This document shows, in pieces, positions 10,901 to 23,200 of a DNA stretch of 64,000 bases; within the stretch, counting starts at the first letter, position 1, and each line of letters opens with the position of its first letter. Source of the DNA: Membranipora membranacea (taxonomy: Eukaryota > Bryozoa > Gymnolaemata > Cheilostomatida > Membraniporidae); NCBI GenBank assembly GCA_914767715.1, contig OU612066.1, forward strand, positions 24,650,283 to 24,714,282, written 5' to 3'. The position numbers were made by a program, and so were the translations under genes. The notes under the pieces are model-generated. The model had not been told where the DNA came from. It did no database searches and saw nothing but the letters and a program-made list of their open reading frames with translations.

Positions 10901-12781
10901 AAGAGAAATACAGCATTCTCCATCAAGCGAAAAGCGCTGGTGAGTTGCTTTACTAGTCATTACTTAGGTACAGAGGTTATGGCAAACGGTTCCAATAATC
11001 GCAGTATGTAAAATCTGATCATGATTAGCCAGTCAAGTTCAACTACTGTATACCTGTGATTTTCATAAGTGAATATGCAATTGACCCATAGTTGCTGAAT
11101 GAGAATTCTAATTTTCGCTGTAGTTGGTTCACTGATATTCAACACATGCACCATATATTATTTTATGCACCATAGGTTATTTTGCCATGGTTAGAACATT
11201 ATGATGAGCGTCTTGTAGCATTAAATTTAACAGAACAGAAGTGTTTATCTGGACATATGCTGCCTAAAGTATGTCAATAATGTGAGAAAGAACACCAGCC
11301 ATCCACATCACCATCATATACATCACCTAGCAACAAATGACAGGCACCATCATAAAACCACGACCCTCCCTAAATCCAATACTGCTCTTTGCAGAAAAAG
11401 CCTTTTTTACAAATACTCATAAATACGTCAATGCCTTCTTATTGCTTCTTTTGTTTTTTGTTTTCACATGGTCATATTTGCTTCATGCATTGATCGGTGG
11501 TTAATAAAAGTTCATAATATAACACTAAATAATACTTGTTTGCTTTTAGAAGCAGTTGATACAATATTTGATGATGGATTTGATATAGAAACATTCTACA
11601 AACACAGAGAACGTAGAGATATGAGGCCTACTGAGACAATATTGTACCCAATTCTCAAAATGGGAAGACTAGATATAGCTGAAGCCATCGTGATGAGGTG
11701 CCCTATGGCTCTGAATGAAGTAGGTTGTTTTTATCGTTCAAGCCTATTGACAGTTTTTGGATCGATGAAGCCGATGCACATGTGTGCTGTCAAAGGAATG
11801 TATGCGGCAATAAAGCTACTGATCAAACTGGGAGCGGATGTAAACGAGCTGTCACCAGGTCCTGAGCAAAGAAGTCTTCTACAGATATTGTGCAGGTCAA
11901 AGTTATTTCCTTATACACGGATACAATGTGTGACCCTACTGCTCAAAAATGGAGTAAACAACATCAATGAACCTGATGCTCATGGAGATATTCCCATTAT
12001 CACTGCTGCTGCCAACCATGATCGACCTCTTGTGAGTACACTGCTAGAACATGATGCTGATCCTTCGGTAGTTCATGGCAAGACTAAATCGACAGCCCTC
12101 TGGTTTATAGTGGAAGCAAACGATGTGAAAAAGAATCGATACTCAGATGCTCTCCCACTTCTCTACGCCAACATCTCTGAAAACTCGATGTGTGCTGATA
12201 CATCGAGTTCTGACAGAGTCAAGAGGTTCCCGCAGATGACCCCACAGATGAGGGCAGTAGTAAGGCAAGATATACCAACAATAAGAGCATTTATTGAGTC
12301 AGGCTGGTTTGTTGGCAAGGAAAGGTATCAAAGTCTTGACTTTGATCTATGTCTGCGAACTTGGGAATACAAAAACATCAAATGGTTGGAAGAAAATCAT
12401 CTCTCTACGCCTCCAACATTGCAATGGTGGGCCAAGAGGTCTATCAGAAAGTGTCTTCCTGTACATCCTCAGAACATCATAGACCAGCTCCATATACCTG
12501 CACAACTACAGGAATATGTTCTAAAAGTGGATGACCTGCCTCCCAAGAAAGCTGATCAACTCAAGACATTCAAATGGTGGCCAAATTGGCCAAGTTCCTC
12601 ACGCAGATTCAGCAGCGATCGTTCGGTCTCATCATCCAACAGTGATGAAGATTGCTATGACTATGAGATGGAGGAAGACTATGATTATTATGATGGTCCA
12701 ATACCAGATAATATTATGATCCCTAATCCCTGGTCTCTACAGCCATGGAGGCTTGCCGCTGGCGCTGGTAATCGAGGGTGA
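7916..12781 (+). CDS. Linker-histone-like (H15) winged helix + ankyrin repeats + SOCS-box-like protein, intact copy B
   Basis: Six-exon model: 7,916-8,493, 8,664-8,779, 9,179-9,391, 9,858-10,142, 10,766-10,939, 11,550-12,781; all junctions are GT-AG and in phase, giving 865 aa. Residues 33-105 match the H1/H5 globular domain (TVQVMVNAAI, AGSSLTAIRKYI, PRIKRYI, IIQVSGIGARGSFKL), followed by an H1-like Lys/Ser/Ala/Pro tail to about 180. Exons 2-6 encode divergent ankyrin repeats, clearest in exon 6 (MHMCAVKGMYAAIKLLIKLG, VTLLLKNGVNNINEPD). Residues about 745-782 resemble a SOCS box: TLQWWAKRSI (BC box, with Ala where Cys is usual), then IPAQLQEYVL (Cul5-box-like). The C-terminus is acidic and Tyr-rich. 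Inferred role: E3 substrate adaptor able to contact DNA or chromatin. An acceptor-like site at 7,910 suggests an upstream 5'UTR exon; Met codons at 7,916 and 7,931 are both possible starts. Fold calls are by eye; the H15 call is the firmest, SOCS next. Confidence 0.85.
9085..9135 (-). mobile_element. tRNA-derived SINE fragment in intron 2 of copy B
   Basis: On the minus strand the stretch at 9,112-9,131 reads as a T-arm/B-box (GTGGGTTCGAATCCCACT). No complete cloverleaf is visible, so a SINE remnant is the likeliest source; the repeat body may extend over about 8,930-9,135. Confidence 0.5.
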
Positions 12782-14670
12782 CAATATTTTGATAGCAGAG
12801 ACTTATTACATCTGTCAATCTTGATGACATGCAAGTAAAAATGTTATAAAATATCACAGCACAGTAACATGTATATAGTGCTTATTCCTTACTTGGTCGT
12901 ACCATCATGTTTGTTCAGTTTACCTATCACCTAGTCTTCACATTATCGAATTAGTTATACTCGAGCCATCCTGCCTCTTCACACATACCAAATTTTTATT
13001 TGTACAAGAAAAATTGTTATATTTCATGCAACAATTACAGTTATAGTTATCCTTTTCACCCTACATTTTTATACATAATATAATTCATATTCCTATCTTC
13101 ATATCCGCTAGTAAATTTGCATGCTCATAAACTGGTAACAAACCGCCGGAGGCCGTCGGTGGGGGACAAAAGTCTGGAGGGGGGGGGGGGGGGGCTCAGA
13201 CTTATATTTTGGTTGTTGACTTTTTGGAAAAGCAGCCATTCGAAGAGGCCTGTAGTCTTTCCCATTATTTGATACCATGATAACATAACATAACATGGAT
13301 AGTTTATGTTCTCAAAAGTTTCCAGTTTCCTGCATGTGGTTATTCCATTATCGACCAAAGCCCACCTTGTGAATGGGCTGTGTTAGTTGATGGAATATCA
13401 CCACTGGCAACATGGGCAGAGTCTGCGCATTTCAACTGTCATAGCTAGTGTCCTGCTGCAACATGTGCCATGCAAGGTACGAACAGGGAGACTCATACAA
13501 ATAATGAGGAAAATAACTTATTCAATAGTTTGATAAACTGTGGCATGTCCTGTGACCATGTGCTGGTTCAACTTTAGAATCGTTTGTACTGAGTCTGCAA
13601 TAAGTTTTCATGCTCCAAAACTTAGCGCAATAAGTGACTCCAAATTGCAGCATATGTTTTAAAACATGTGGTGGCTAGTGGTGCCCTATTTTAATCTTTG
13701 AAATTATTACTCATTATTACTGGCGTTGACCTGCCAGTTAGTGATAGTAAGAAACAATCAAGTAGGCCTATATCCTTCTTGGCCAAATAAATCTGGAACA
13801 ATTGCAATGTACAAGTTTATATTACACATTTATGCATATCCAGTGCTTTTTGTGGTGTTGGTGGTGATTGTGTATGATTTTGATGTGATGTTGGTTGTTG
13901 TGGTCTTGATTGTTGGATGGTGGTGTAGAGATGATATCAACAATAGCCATCAAAAGGAGCCAAATACCAATTGCAAGGCAAGGTTCAAGCCAAAAGCTAA
14001 CCAGCCCTTTGATGATGGACCAGTCCAAAACATAATTTTGTTCTCTCAGGGAGTCGAGTGGGGCCATGGATGCTACACATTGATGTTCTTTACTACCTAT
14101 ATTCCCCATGACTTCTATAACTGTTATGCCAAACAGAGTGCAGATGTGGTCAGTCAATCATTCAAATGTGATTCTAGTGCACAAGTCTTGAGTAGTGCAT
14201 AGTAGACAAGCTAATTGTAGCAATCAATCGTTTTTTTATTGATGGAGAGCAATGTCGCACAGATATAGGACAGATCTTTGTAACTGACCACCCATGCTCA
14301 CCTTCAATACGCTGGACAATTTTTCCCTGTAGACCCTATGAAGTGCCGTGGTAGAATGGCATGAGTTGAATTGTATGGAAGTGTTGCCAGAAGACTGGTT
14401 AGTTCGCTTGATTTTCACTGCTGGCTGATTAATGCTGCAGGAGTTGCAGAGCCAAGCCTAATTTTTGAGCTAAGATTGTTCCATTACCCAGCTCCCTTGC
14501 AGGTATATTAAGCTGTTCAGCACGGCTATATCACCAGCGTGATCTGATATTAATGCGGGACGCAAAAAAATACAGTTACCAGATAATTTGCCCCTTTTAA
14601 TAGGCACCAAATTTTGCTTGATTCTACCTGTTATTTCCTGCTGTAGATTTGGTAGATCTGGTGCCACACA
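12782..14670. other. Intergenic spacer between copies B and C
   Basis: Holds a run of 16 G at 13,179-13,194 inside a G-rich stretch, and a TGG/TTG-rich low-complexity tract at about 13,850-13,930. The 158-codon ORF at 13,726-14,202 runs through that tract and shows no recognisable domain. No gene supported. Confidence 0.6.
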
Positions 14671-16042
14671 ATGCCGAGGAAGACACGAGTGAGAGCTAAG
14701 CCAAGGGAAAGCATCACTGCTTAGCCATGTCAACTAGACAATGAGAAGCAACCTACTGTACAAGTGATGGTCAATGCAGCTATCAAGGCTCTCAAAGACC
14801 CCGCCGGTTCCTCACTAACTGCAATAAAAAGATACATCGATGCCCACTATGTCAGTGCAGAGACTCTTAACTCCTCTTATAAAACAGTATATTAAGGATT
14901 CTGTGACCAATGGGAAGATAATCCAGGTGTCTGGCGTTGGAGCAAGAGGCTCCTTCAAACTGGCTGGAAGACCTGTACTTACCATCAAGCAATGTCTGAA
15001 AGAGATCTTGCAAGCACTTTGGGCAGCCATTGAAAATCAACCTCATCAGCAAGAATGAGCCGAAAGAAAAGAATTATTTCCTCCGATCAGATGCCAAAAT
15101 CATCATCAGCAGCAACACTAAAGAATGGAAAAGTGAAATCCATAGAGTCTTCCAGAGGATTGTCCAACAAAACAACAAGAGCTAAACGTTCAGGAAAATG
15201 TGACAATGCCCTTAGAGCAAAGGTCTCACATCAGTAAGTCACTGCACTTCTTTACTCAACTTCGCAAATGTTTCAGTTGTGGCATCTTACTTTGCCGAGT
15301 TGCCACTGGATGTTCACTTACACAGACGAAAACTCCATCACTGCTTATTGATGATATTTGGCGATATTGATTAACATAATATTTTTCCTCTGAAGAATTT
15401 CTATTATATAGCTTAGGTGAACGATGGCTCAATCATGACAATACAATTCTATTTCAGGGTTTTGTCTGAGGTACCTAAGAAGGATGCATACAGGTTTTTC
15501 CACTCACTCGTATCCTGTGACCTTCAACAAGCAAAGAAGTATATAAAGTATTTCGCAACTCCATTCAAACTAGGTTTGGCTTATATTATAGGCATTAGGA
15601 TGTCTTTATATATGATACGCAACTGTTTCCTTTACGTCAATTGCTTTGCCATTGCCATACTTGATCCACAGGCTCCCTGTATTGCTACAAATCCTAATGA
15701 CCAATAGTGAAATAACAGAGACGTTTGCCATTAATTAAATATACACTTATTATTTTTCCTATATATATTAGCAACAATATTTTAGGTAGTAGTGCTAATC
15801 AACTGTATATCTTAGCTGCTTTATCTATTATTATGCAGAGTTGAAGACCATGGAAAGTCATTTCTGCCATTGTATTGAGAAGCGTCTCACTGAACTTGGA
15901 AAGTTGAATTGCAGTATACAACTTATAAGAAAGATGATAGATGGGTCCGTTACAACTATGGCATGTGATGTCAAACGTAGAGCTGAAGACCATACAAATG
16001 GCCAAAATTTTGTACAGTTTTACCCAATCCATGTGGCTGCAG
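14671..16042 (+). pseudogene. Truncated H15-ankyrin paralogue, copy C
   Basis: Exon 1 runs from about 14,671 to 15,233. An ATG at 14,671 opens a basic N-terminus that stops after 13 codons. The H15 fold (TVQVMVNAAIKALKDPAGSS) restarts in another frame, suffers a +1 shift near 14,870, continues as IIQVSGVGARGSFKLAG, and shifts again near 15,050 into the Ser/Lys-rich tail. Exon 2 (15,458-15,573) and exon 3 (15,839-16,042) are open, have good splice sites and are clearly related to copy B. Exons 4-6 (remaining ankyrins and SOCS box) are absent. Similarity to copy A resumes in the 3' flank at about 17,300, so about 2.2 kb corresponding to A 1,630-3,880 was lost or replaced. Confidence 0.85.
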
Positions 16043-19000
16043 GTGAGTGAGTACAGGTTTTTTTCAAGGCCTCTCTTTACTTTAGGAGGACATGATTTGC
16101 CATTGAATTAGACACCAGAGTGAAACTTCAAGGCATGTACAGGAGATCTGTGTCAGCTGGACCAAAAAAAGTTTTGCCCTCACCAAAAGTATGAAGAGCG
16201 ACTAATACTAGATAATTGACTAGGTATAGATTCAGAAACTGAATTCTGCATTTCCTAATACAGCCATTAGTGATTCAGCCTAACGTAGTTTCCGTCCTGT
16301 AACATATCACCTTGGAGCAAACAGTACTTTTTGCCTATTGTCTGTATTGAGTAAATATTAGGTTACAATGAACGTTAGTGCCAAGTGCAAACGCAATGAT
16401 TTGAAACCATAAACACTTAGAGACTTACTCTGAGGATGCTATTTTGGTATCACATCTCCATATTCTACTCTACTTTGGGTGCGATTTCCAGCCTTTGAAA
16501 CCTAATATTGAGGAAGTTATGGTCTCTCAAACTTTCAAGGTGACGGCAGTCAATCCGCATTACATATCCACCATACTTATTATGAATCGCGATGTTTCCA
16601 TGTGAATTTAGAGGTCGGCCTTGGCTTGATCTCGAAATATGCAGCCATTTCCATTATAGAGGTGAGAAAAACAAACATTCAAAAAATCTGCCGCCACCGG
16701 GATTTGAACCGGGGCCATGAAAAACAAGGGGAGCAACTCCGAATATCTATGTTTTGAGTTGGCTGTTTCAAGGTGCATTTATTGCGAGGGTAAGGAAAGA
16801 ACTAGATTATCTCCTAACTCCTAGTTGACTAGTTTGTGGCAATAATGAGATGAAAGTTTTGGTCCAAGTTACAATATGTTGGTCTAAGATTGAAGAGTGT
16901 AGTTTAGTTGCAGGCCTGTGTCTGTTTATACACCTCTAGTGGTTGAGTGAGCAAACTGGGGCGGCATAGGCGGCATAGCGACGTTCATGACCCCAGGTTC
17001 TGATATCAAGCTACCTTTTCTTATTTTCCGCACTATTAGGAAAACATTCCACTACTGGAATGAAATAGACTGCCAATAAAAGTGTTAAAAAAAAGTCACA
17101 CTGAGGGAACATGTTGTCAGTAAATCCTTGAAATCTGAAACTGATAAGTCTGTGGGTAGAGTAGGAAAGTATCATCTTGACATCACATCATTAGCTCACG
17201 TAAATGATTGAGTTCAAAGAAAAAATTGGATATATGTTTAAAACATGCAGTTTTTGTTGATCTTTCATTGCTAGGGCCAAGTCAGAACAAAGTAATGATT
17301 GTAGTTTCGGGGTATAACCTAACTTTGTTTGGTGGACATAGTAGCTGGTCAAGACAGGTAGGTATTTGGGGATTATGAGGGATTTTGTTTACATATTCAT
17401 CATAAACTTTGACATAATATCCGATGTTGTCCATGGCAGAGATAAGTGAATCAAACGACCTAGCAGTTACAATGTGGTTGAAGCAAGGATTTCAGTGTAG
17501 CCATGTAGTTAAATGTGAAGTTTTCGAAAATTACATTTTATTACATTTCTACTAAAATACATTGAAATACCAGGGGTTGTCCTCTAAGAAACAACAGGCC
17601 ACTGTCATCATGCTAATTTTGATTTCAAAGCTCCCTACGTAGTTTCTAAAAACCTGGCGGACAAGCATTTACCCCAAGTGGACTTCAAACTTCCTCAGCA
17701 ACTTTCTCATGACCATGTTGAAATGAAGCTTCCCCAACCAAAACTTCCTATGTGGTGTAAAAGATTACATGTGCCATTATGATCCATTTATCAGTTTATT
17801 TAAAATTTTATTTCATCAGACATTTCAGATTCCCAGGGACCTTTTCTATTCATCACATGAGTTATTCACTCTTGTCAAATGAGAAGACGATTCCACAAAT
17901 AGTTTTGATTACACAAAAAGATAGATTTAAAAAAATCAATAACTCCATCTAAGAAGCCTTTTTGAAAAGTGGCATCTAAAACAACAGATCCATTTTTGTT
18001 GTGACCTTACAAATGAGATTTTAAATGTAAGCTCCGATGGCCTTATCAACAATTACAGTAAGTACAGATATTCGCACATTGTTTGTGTAAACAGCACATC
18101 TACTTAGAGAGAAGCAGCCCACCCTACCCCAGGTTTGAAGGTTACTATGATGTGTAATTATGAGTTATTAGATGTGTGTTTTATTTATATTCTGCTGTAA
18201 ACAGATACGTTGTTTTGCAAAATTAGTAGTGTTGTTCTTGTGCAAAGCTATTACTTTTTGCCACGTGAAAATAAATATTTACAAGTTTTGCTATGGTCTG
18301 TGAGATGTGAAAATGTGGATTATAAATAAAAGAGCTATGGATTGATATTCAAAAATAAGCTGAAAAAAATATTCTGACTCTCTCTTTATTAAGAGGGATG
18401 ACTTTGGAGCATATTGGCACAAGATACACAGCGTATAGCATGCACATTTAGGTCATCATCAAATGTAACCTCCTTATCTTGTCCTTACTAAGGCACTCAA
18501 AGAAAGGAGCAAGAACCCAGTCCCAACACATTTGTCCATGACATGCACCCGCTCTACGTTACGTTATTGACGTTCTGCTGTTCAGTTCACCTGTTCAGAG
18601 TTATGCTCTCCTGTGTGAATGTCCTTCACGTATCAAATAAACTGAATAAACATTTATTCATCCCTAGCAAAGTGTTGATGAACTAAGAAGAGCTTATTAC
18701 TTCCCAGTTAGCTGTCAATCTTATAAGACCAGTATCCATCATATTCAACTTTTTCAAGGATTAAAACAAGCCCTGTTCATAGTAGTCCTTTTCTCTGAAC
18801 TGCAGGTCAACATTATTTTCATATCTTGAATTGTGGATTGCTGCCTGAATGGCCGTTCACGTGTGTATGCTCACGTTCAAATAATCAAGACAAAGTTTGT
18901 ACAAACAATATGTCACCCTCTTTTAAATATTAATTGGTTCAATGAATAATTGTTGTTACATTGTTTGCTGTGTATGCAGTCCAATCATTTACTATTAAAG

Positions 19001-20260
19001 GGTATAAATAGTTCATTTAGGCTATCTTTTCATAGTAAGTGATGCTGACCAGAACGTGCATAATGAAAAGTTAATGCTGTTGCATCAAAACACACCAAGG
19101 TACTGAACTCTTTGTCAAAGACATGAAAATATACGTCTATGGTAACAGCGGAATCTTATGGATTAGATGTACATCTATGCTCTGAAGGGAGGTTGTACCT
19201 ATTGGAAGAGACATTTTGCTGTCTTCCCTCAAATTGTAAGTTAATTTTCAGCTGTTACGTCATCAATAGTCTTAATGAGTCAAGCTGCTAGGCAATGACA
19301 ATATATAGATAAGAGAACCTAAAATTAATTCCATTTCATTATGTGTAGTCATGAAATACAAACTGATTCAGCTGCCTGTTACCTTTGTTTTATCATTCTT
19401 CAAATACTAAATCTTGATTAAAGTGGCTCATATATTATTGATCTAATTGTTAAGCTGTCACTTATTGATGTATGTTATCAACCCCTCAGTCCAACAGCAC
19501 CACAAAACGAAGCTTTGTTTTTTTGTATGTAGGTGGTACAATGATTTTAATTGGTTTAATAAGTCATCGATTCTGCTGCTATGTTAATAATTCTAATATT
19601 ATCAGTCCATGGTGCAGCTTTACAAATCCATGTTTATAGTAATGCATGTCAATGTTGGCTCATTATATATTCATGATAGCTGCTTGCATCTTCCGCTTTG
19701 GGATCATCAAAGCTATAAATATATAAATAAACATTCTTTGCGGCGATCACATGTGATGGTAGATCGGATTGACAATAGTTTAATATTGGCTCTGATCAAG
19801 GAGTTAGTCTTACTTCATGCTTACTGATACTAAGTGATAGTACTATATCATTGCTGATATCTCAGGAAAGCAAGGAGGGATTAACCGATAGATATCCAAA
19901 ATTATCTTAGTAAGCCTCTATTTATCACAACACTGAGCTCTTCTACCTACGAAGGAAGGAGATCATTGATAGAAGCATCAGCCTCTAACAGATGTTAGTA
20001 TCGGTAATAGATTCACATAGTAAGGTTGTAGCCCCTACTCTGTTTTATATTCTTCAGGCTGTTCGAGTTGTTAGATAGAGTTACCAGCGTACTGATCGAA
20101 CAGGTGAGATACGATTCAGACAGCTAGGCTAGTTTTAATTTGTGGTTATTTATTTATCCTCTTGCTTCCCACGACTCTATAATACACATTTCTAATGGAA
20201 GACTGTTGAATTCGAATCCAAATTATATTCACTAGAAGCAGTGTGAAGTAAGAGGGCAAG
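16043..20260. other. Intergenic; degenerate copy-C flank
   Basis: Up to about 16,420 and again from about 17,300 to 17,920 the DNA is similar to the introns and 3' flank of copy A. At about 16,685-16,720 a tRNA-like T-arm (minus strand, CCGGTTCAAATCCCGG) suggests another SINE fragment. From 17,960 to 20,260 no gene is recognised; all ORFs there are under 75 codons without features. Confidence 0.55.
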
Positions 20261-23200
20261 ATGAAGAAATATGCTCGTAATAGTCCTTCCTCTGTGAGCC
20301 CAGCTAAGGTGGTCATGATGGAAACTTTGGACAAAAATGGATTTGACATAATGCACGGACTGCCTACTCTCTGTAAGGTGAGTTGATTATACTATAATCA
20401 GGTACTGTATAAACAAAATAGGACCTGAGATGTCTAATATCAAATAAATAATTAAACTTAACTGTCATAACTTTAACTAAACTGTCATATTAAAATTTAA
20501 TTTTATATAGACAATAATAGAGTTGAGACTTGTTACAAATGCCTAGGGGATAAGGTCGCTGTTTGCATATCTTCTACGAATAGCTCGCCAACAAGAGCGT
20601 GCTCATGTGTTGGTGTAGTTTTTCGAACTGTGTTAGGTGTATTTGTTTGATTGCGCATCTCAAGCTACACCTATGGTCGGGAACTCCACATTAGCTATGG
20701 TGAAAAAGGATAGTGTGTTGTTCAGTGACACCAGGAGTGAGGTGATATGGATAACCAAAATGCATGCATTTGGAAAGGTGGGTTGTATGCATTCCTCAAC
20801 TTAACCAGATGGTACAAGAAAAACTACCAACATCTAATAAGTATCTAACTGATAAGGCCCTAGATAAAAAAACGCCATAAGTTTTGATGATCTGAATTCA
20901 TGATTCTACTGATCAATCATAGTGGCCTCCAAAACAAAAATTTGGCTGTGTGACAGGCTACGATCATAGTTCAAACCATGTAACCTCTTGATAGTATATA
21001 ATTGACAGGATGGTTTTAATCCCGGCAGGTGCCCCTAGATAAATATACAATAATTATGTTTATCTATCATAGTTCAAAACATGTACCGTCATCGATAGTA
21101 TACATTTTCTCATTACAAGCTGGTAAAGAAACTGTTGACACAAGATAAAAAATCCTTCATCTTGAAGCATCTTTTAATAAATGCTTCTGGCCCCTTGAAG
21201 GCTGGGTTTAAGTTCCAATTTTAGCGTGGCTTTTAGTTACTTTAATTATAAATGATGCCATGAATAAGGAAGCTGGATATTTTAGAAGATATAAGCTTGA
21301 CTAAATTTATCTTCGGTGCCGGAGGTGTCCTGATGGTAGGAAAGCAGATCAGACTTTATCTGACAGCTAAATAAGGTGTTTATATAAGGTAAAGTTTAGG
21401 CTAATAGGTTTTCTAATTTTCTAATGGTAACGCATAAGAAAAATTGTCCGATTTAGCTGATTGGAAGACCATCTAGGTAGGAGTATCTTTTGAAGGGATT
21501 GAGGACGTTACATCTCAGGACGCCGTGTCATTACCGCAGCTGTCACAAACACAGATTATACTCTGACATCAACAGAATCTTCTGTAGGTCTTGTTCACGT
21601 TCAGTGAAAACAAGCTTTCAAAAATTGAATGGTAAAATTCACAAGACAGCTGAGCAGCAAAATTATGAGCGGCATTAGTCATGGCTGTCATTCCTCTATG
21701 AGGAGAGAGGTTATATCTGGATTTTCGTTCTGGTTATGGTGTTGTCTGACGGCAGCCCACCTACCAATAATCCTGCTGACCCTCTTTCAAAACAATCCAA
21801 CTATTGCTGGGTGCTATATAGCCTCCCCTACTTTCATTTTTGCAGTCAGTGGAGGTAGGCGATGTAAATAACATGGAGTTAATACTGAAGAAATCGAAAG
21901 ATGAGTTGAACAGGCCTGATGTGAGCGGTTTTACTCCTCTACAACACGCTGCTAAGCATGGCCATGTACAGGCGCTGGAGCTTCTCCTCAAACAGGAATC
22001 AATCAGTGAGTAGATTACGCACATTAGCCGCTGACTCATGAGATGCAGGAATCTAAAACCTAAAACAAGTTTGATACAATCTGCAGTCCGGTCACTCCAA
22101 TTTTACTGGCGAACCTAAATGCAGGAAAATGGATCATGATTGATCTATCTAAAACCCTTCGTGCAGCATTGCCTCTTTTTTATCCGAGGTTTCGGTGGAT
22201 TGTATATTTTGTTATCCTTACATCAGTTTGGGTGACCACGTTTGAGCTAAACTAAGTCTGAGGGTCTGATTGAGGACAATGGGAGAGGGCAACATGGACA
22301 GCAAGGGGACAACAGAAGATGGAAGGGGATGGTGAGCAAGTGTGGGGATAGGAGGGGATGGTAGGGGGACCATAGGTGTGTGATGCAAGGTAGTATGAGA
22401 CAGGAGGAGAAGGTAGAATATGGCTGGGGACAGAAGGGGTTGGTAGTGGTGCAAGCTATTCACCGGTAGTGGATGGACTGAAAGTAAGCCTGTTTTATCG
22501 TCTACCATTTACTTAAAATAGCGTGTTCTGAGATCTGTAAAAAAGTAAACACTCTTAGCATTGTAAATAGTCTAGCCATGAAAAACCTCGTTCCGTGGCT
22601 TGTCATGCATTATTGAAATAATTTAAGTGATTCAAGATAAAAGCACTAATTTATTTTATGTTATTTGGACTAGACTATTCTCCACTTCGACGGTTTCTTG
22701 TCCCATTAAACTCACTTATGCAAACCCACAGGCCAGCCCGGTCAGATTTTCCAATTCTCTGCTTCACCCCTTGGAACAAAAACATATTTATTTATTTCTT
22801 ATAATATGGGACCAGCGCACCAGACAGGCATTGGATAGATTGAATACTGTGCCAAACAGTATCTTTTACCAAAAGAAATTTGTAAGTTTGAAATTTAAAA
22901 AAATTTTTTTTTACACAAAGTGAATGTTCTGACAGACAGCGTTTCGATTTTGCAAAGATGCCAAATAAACTTTCTGTAAGTAAGTATCCCTGCCTTTATT
23001 TAACAGAAAAACAGCGGCATCCAAAACCATATTTGAAATTATTTAAAGGTCTTTTGTCCCATCAAGGAGTTAACTCCTTGGTCCCATATACCATTGTGTT
23101 GGGACGCTGAAACCCTGACGATTTAAGATATTATGAATGGACAGGGAGTATGGATATTGTCTTAGGTAGTGTTTTGTTTTATAAGATAGTAAGGGTTAAA

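Noticed and set aside
13726-14202. 158-codon plus-strand ORF with a hydrophobic stretch
   Set aside because: It passes through a TGG/TTG-rich low-complexity tract that explains the hydrophobic Val/Leu run; no splice or domain support.
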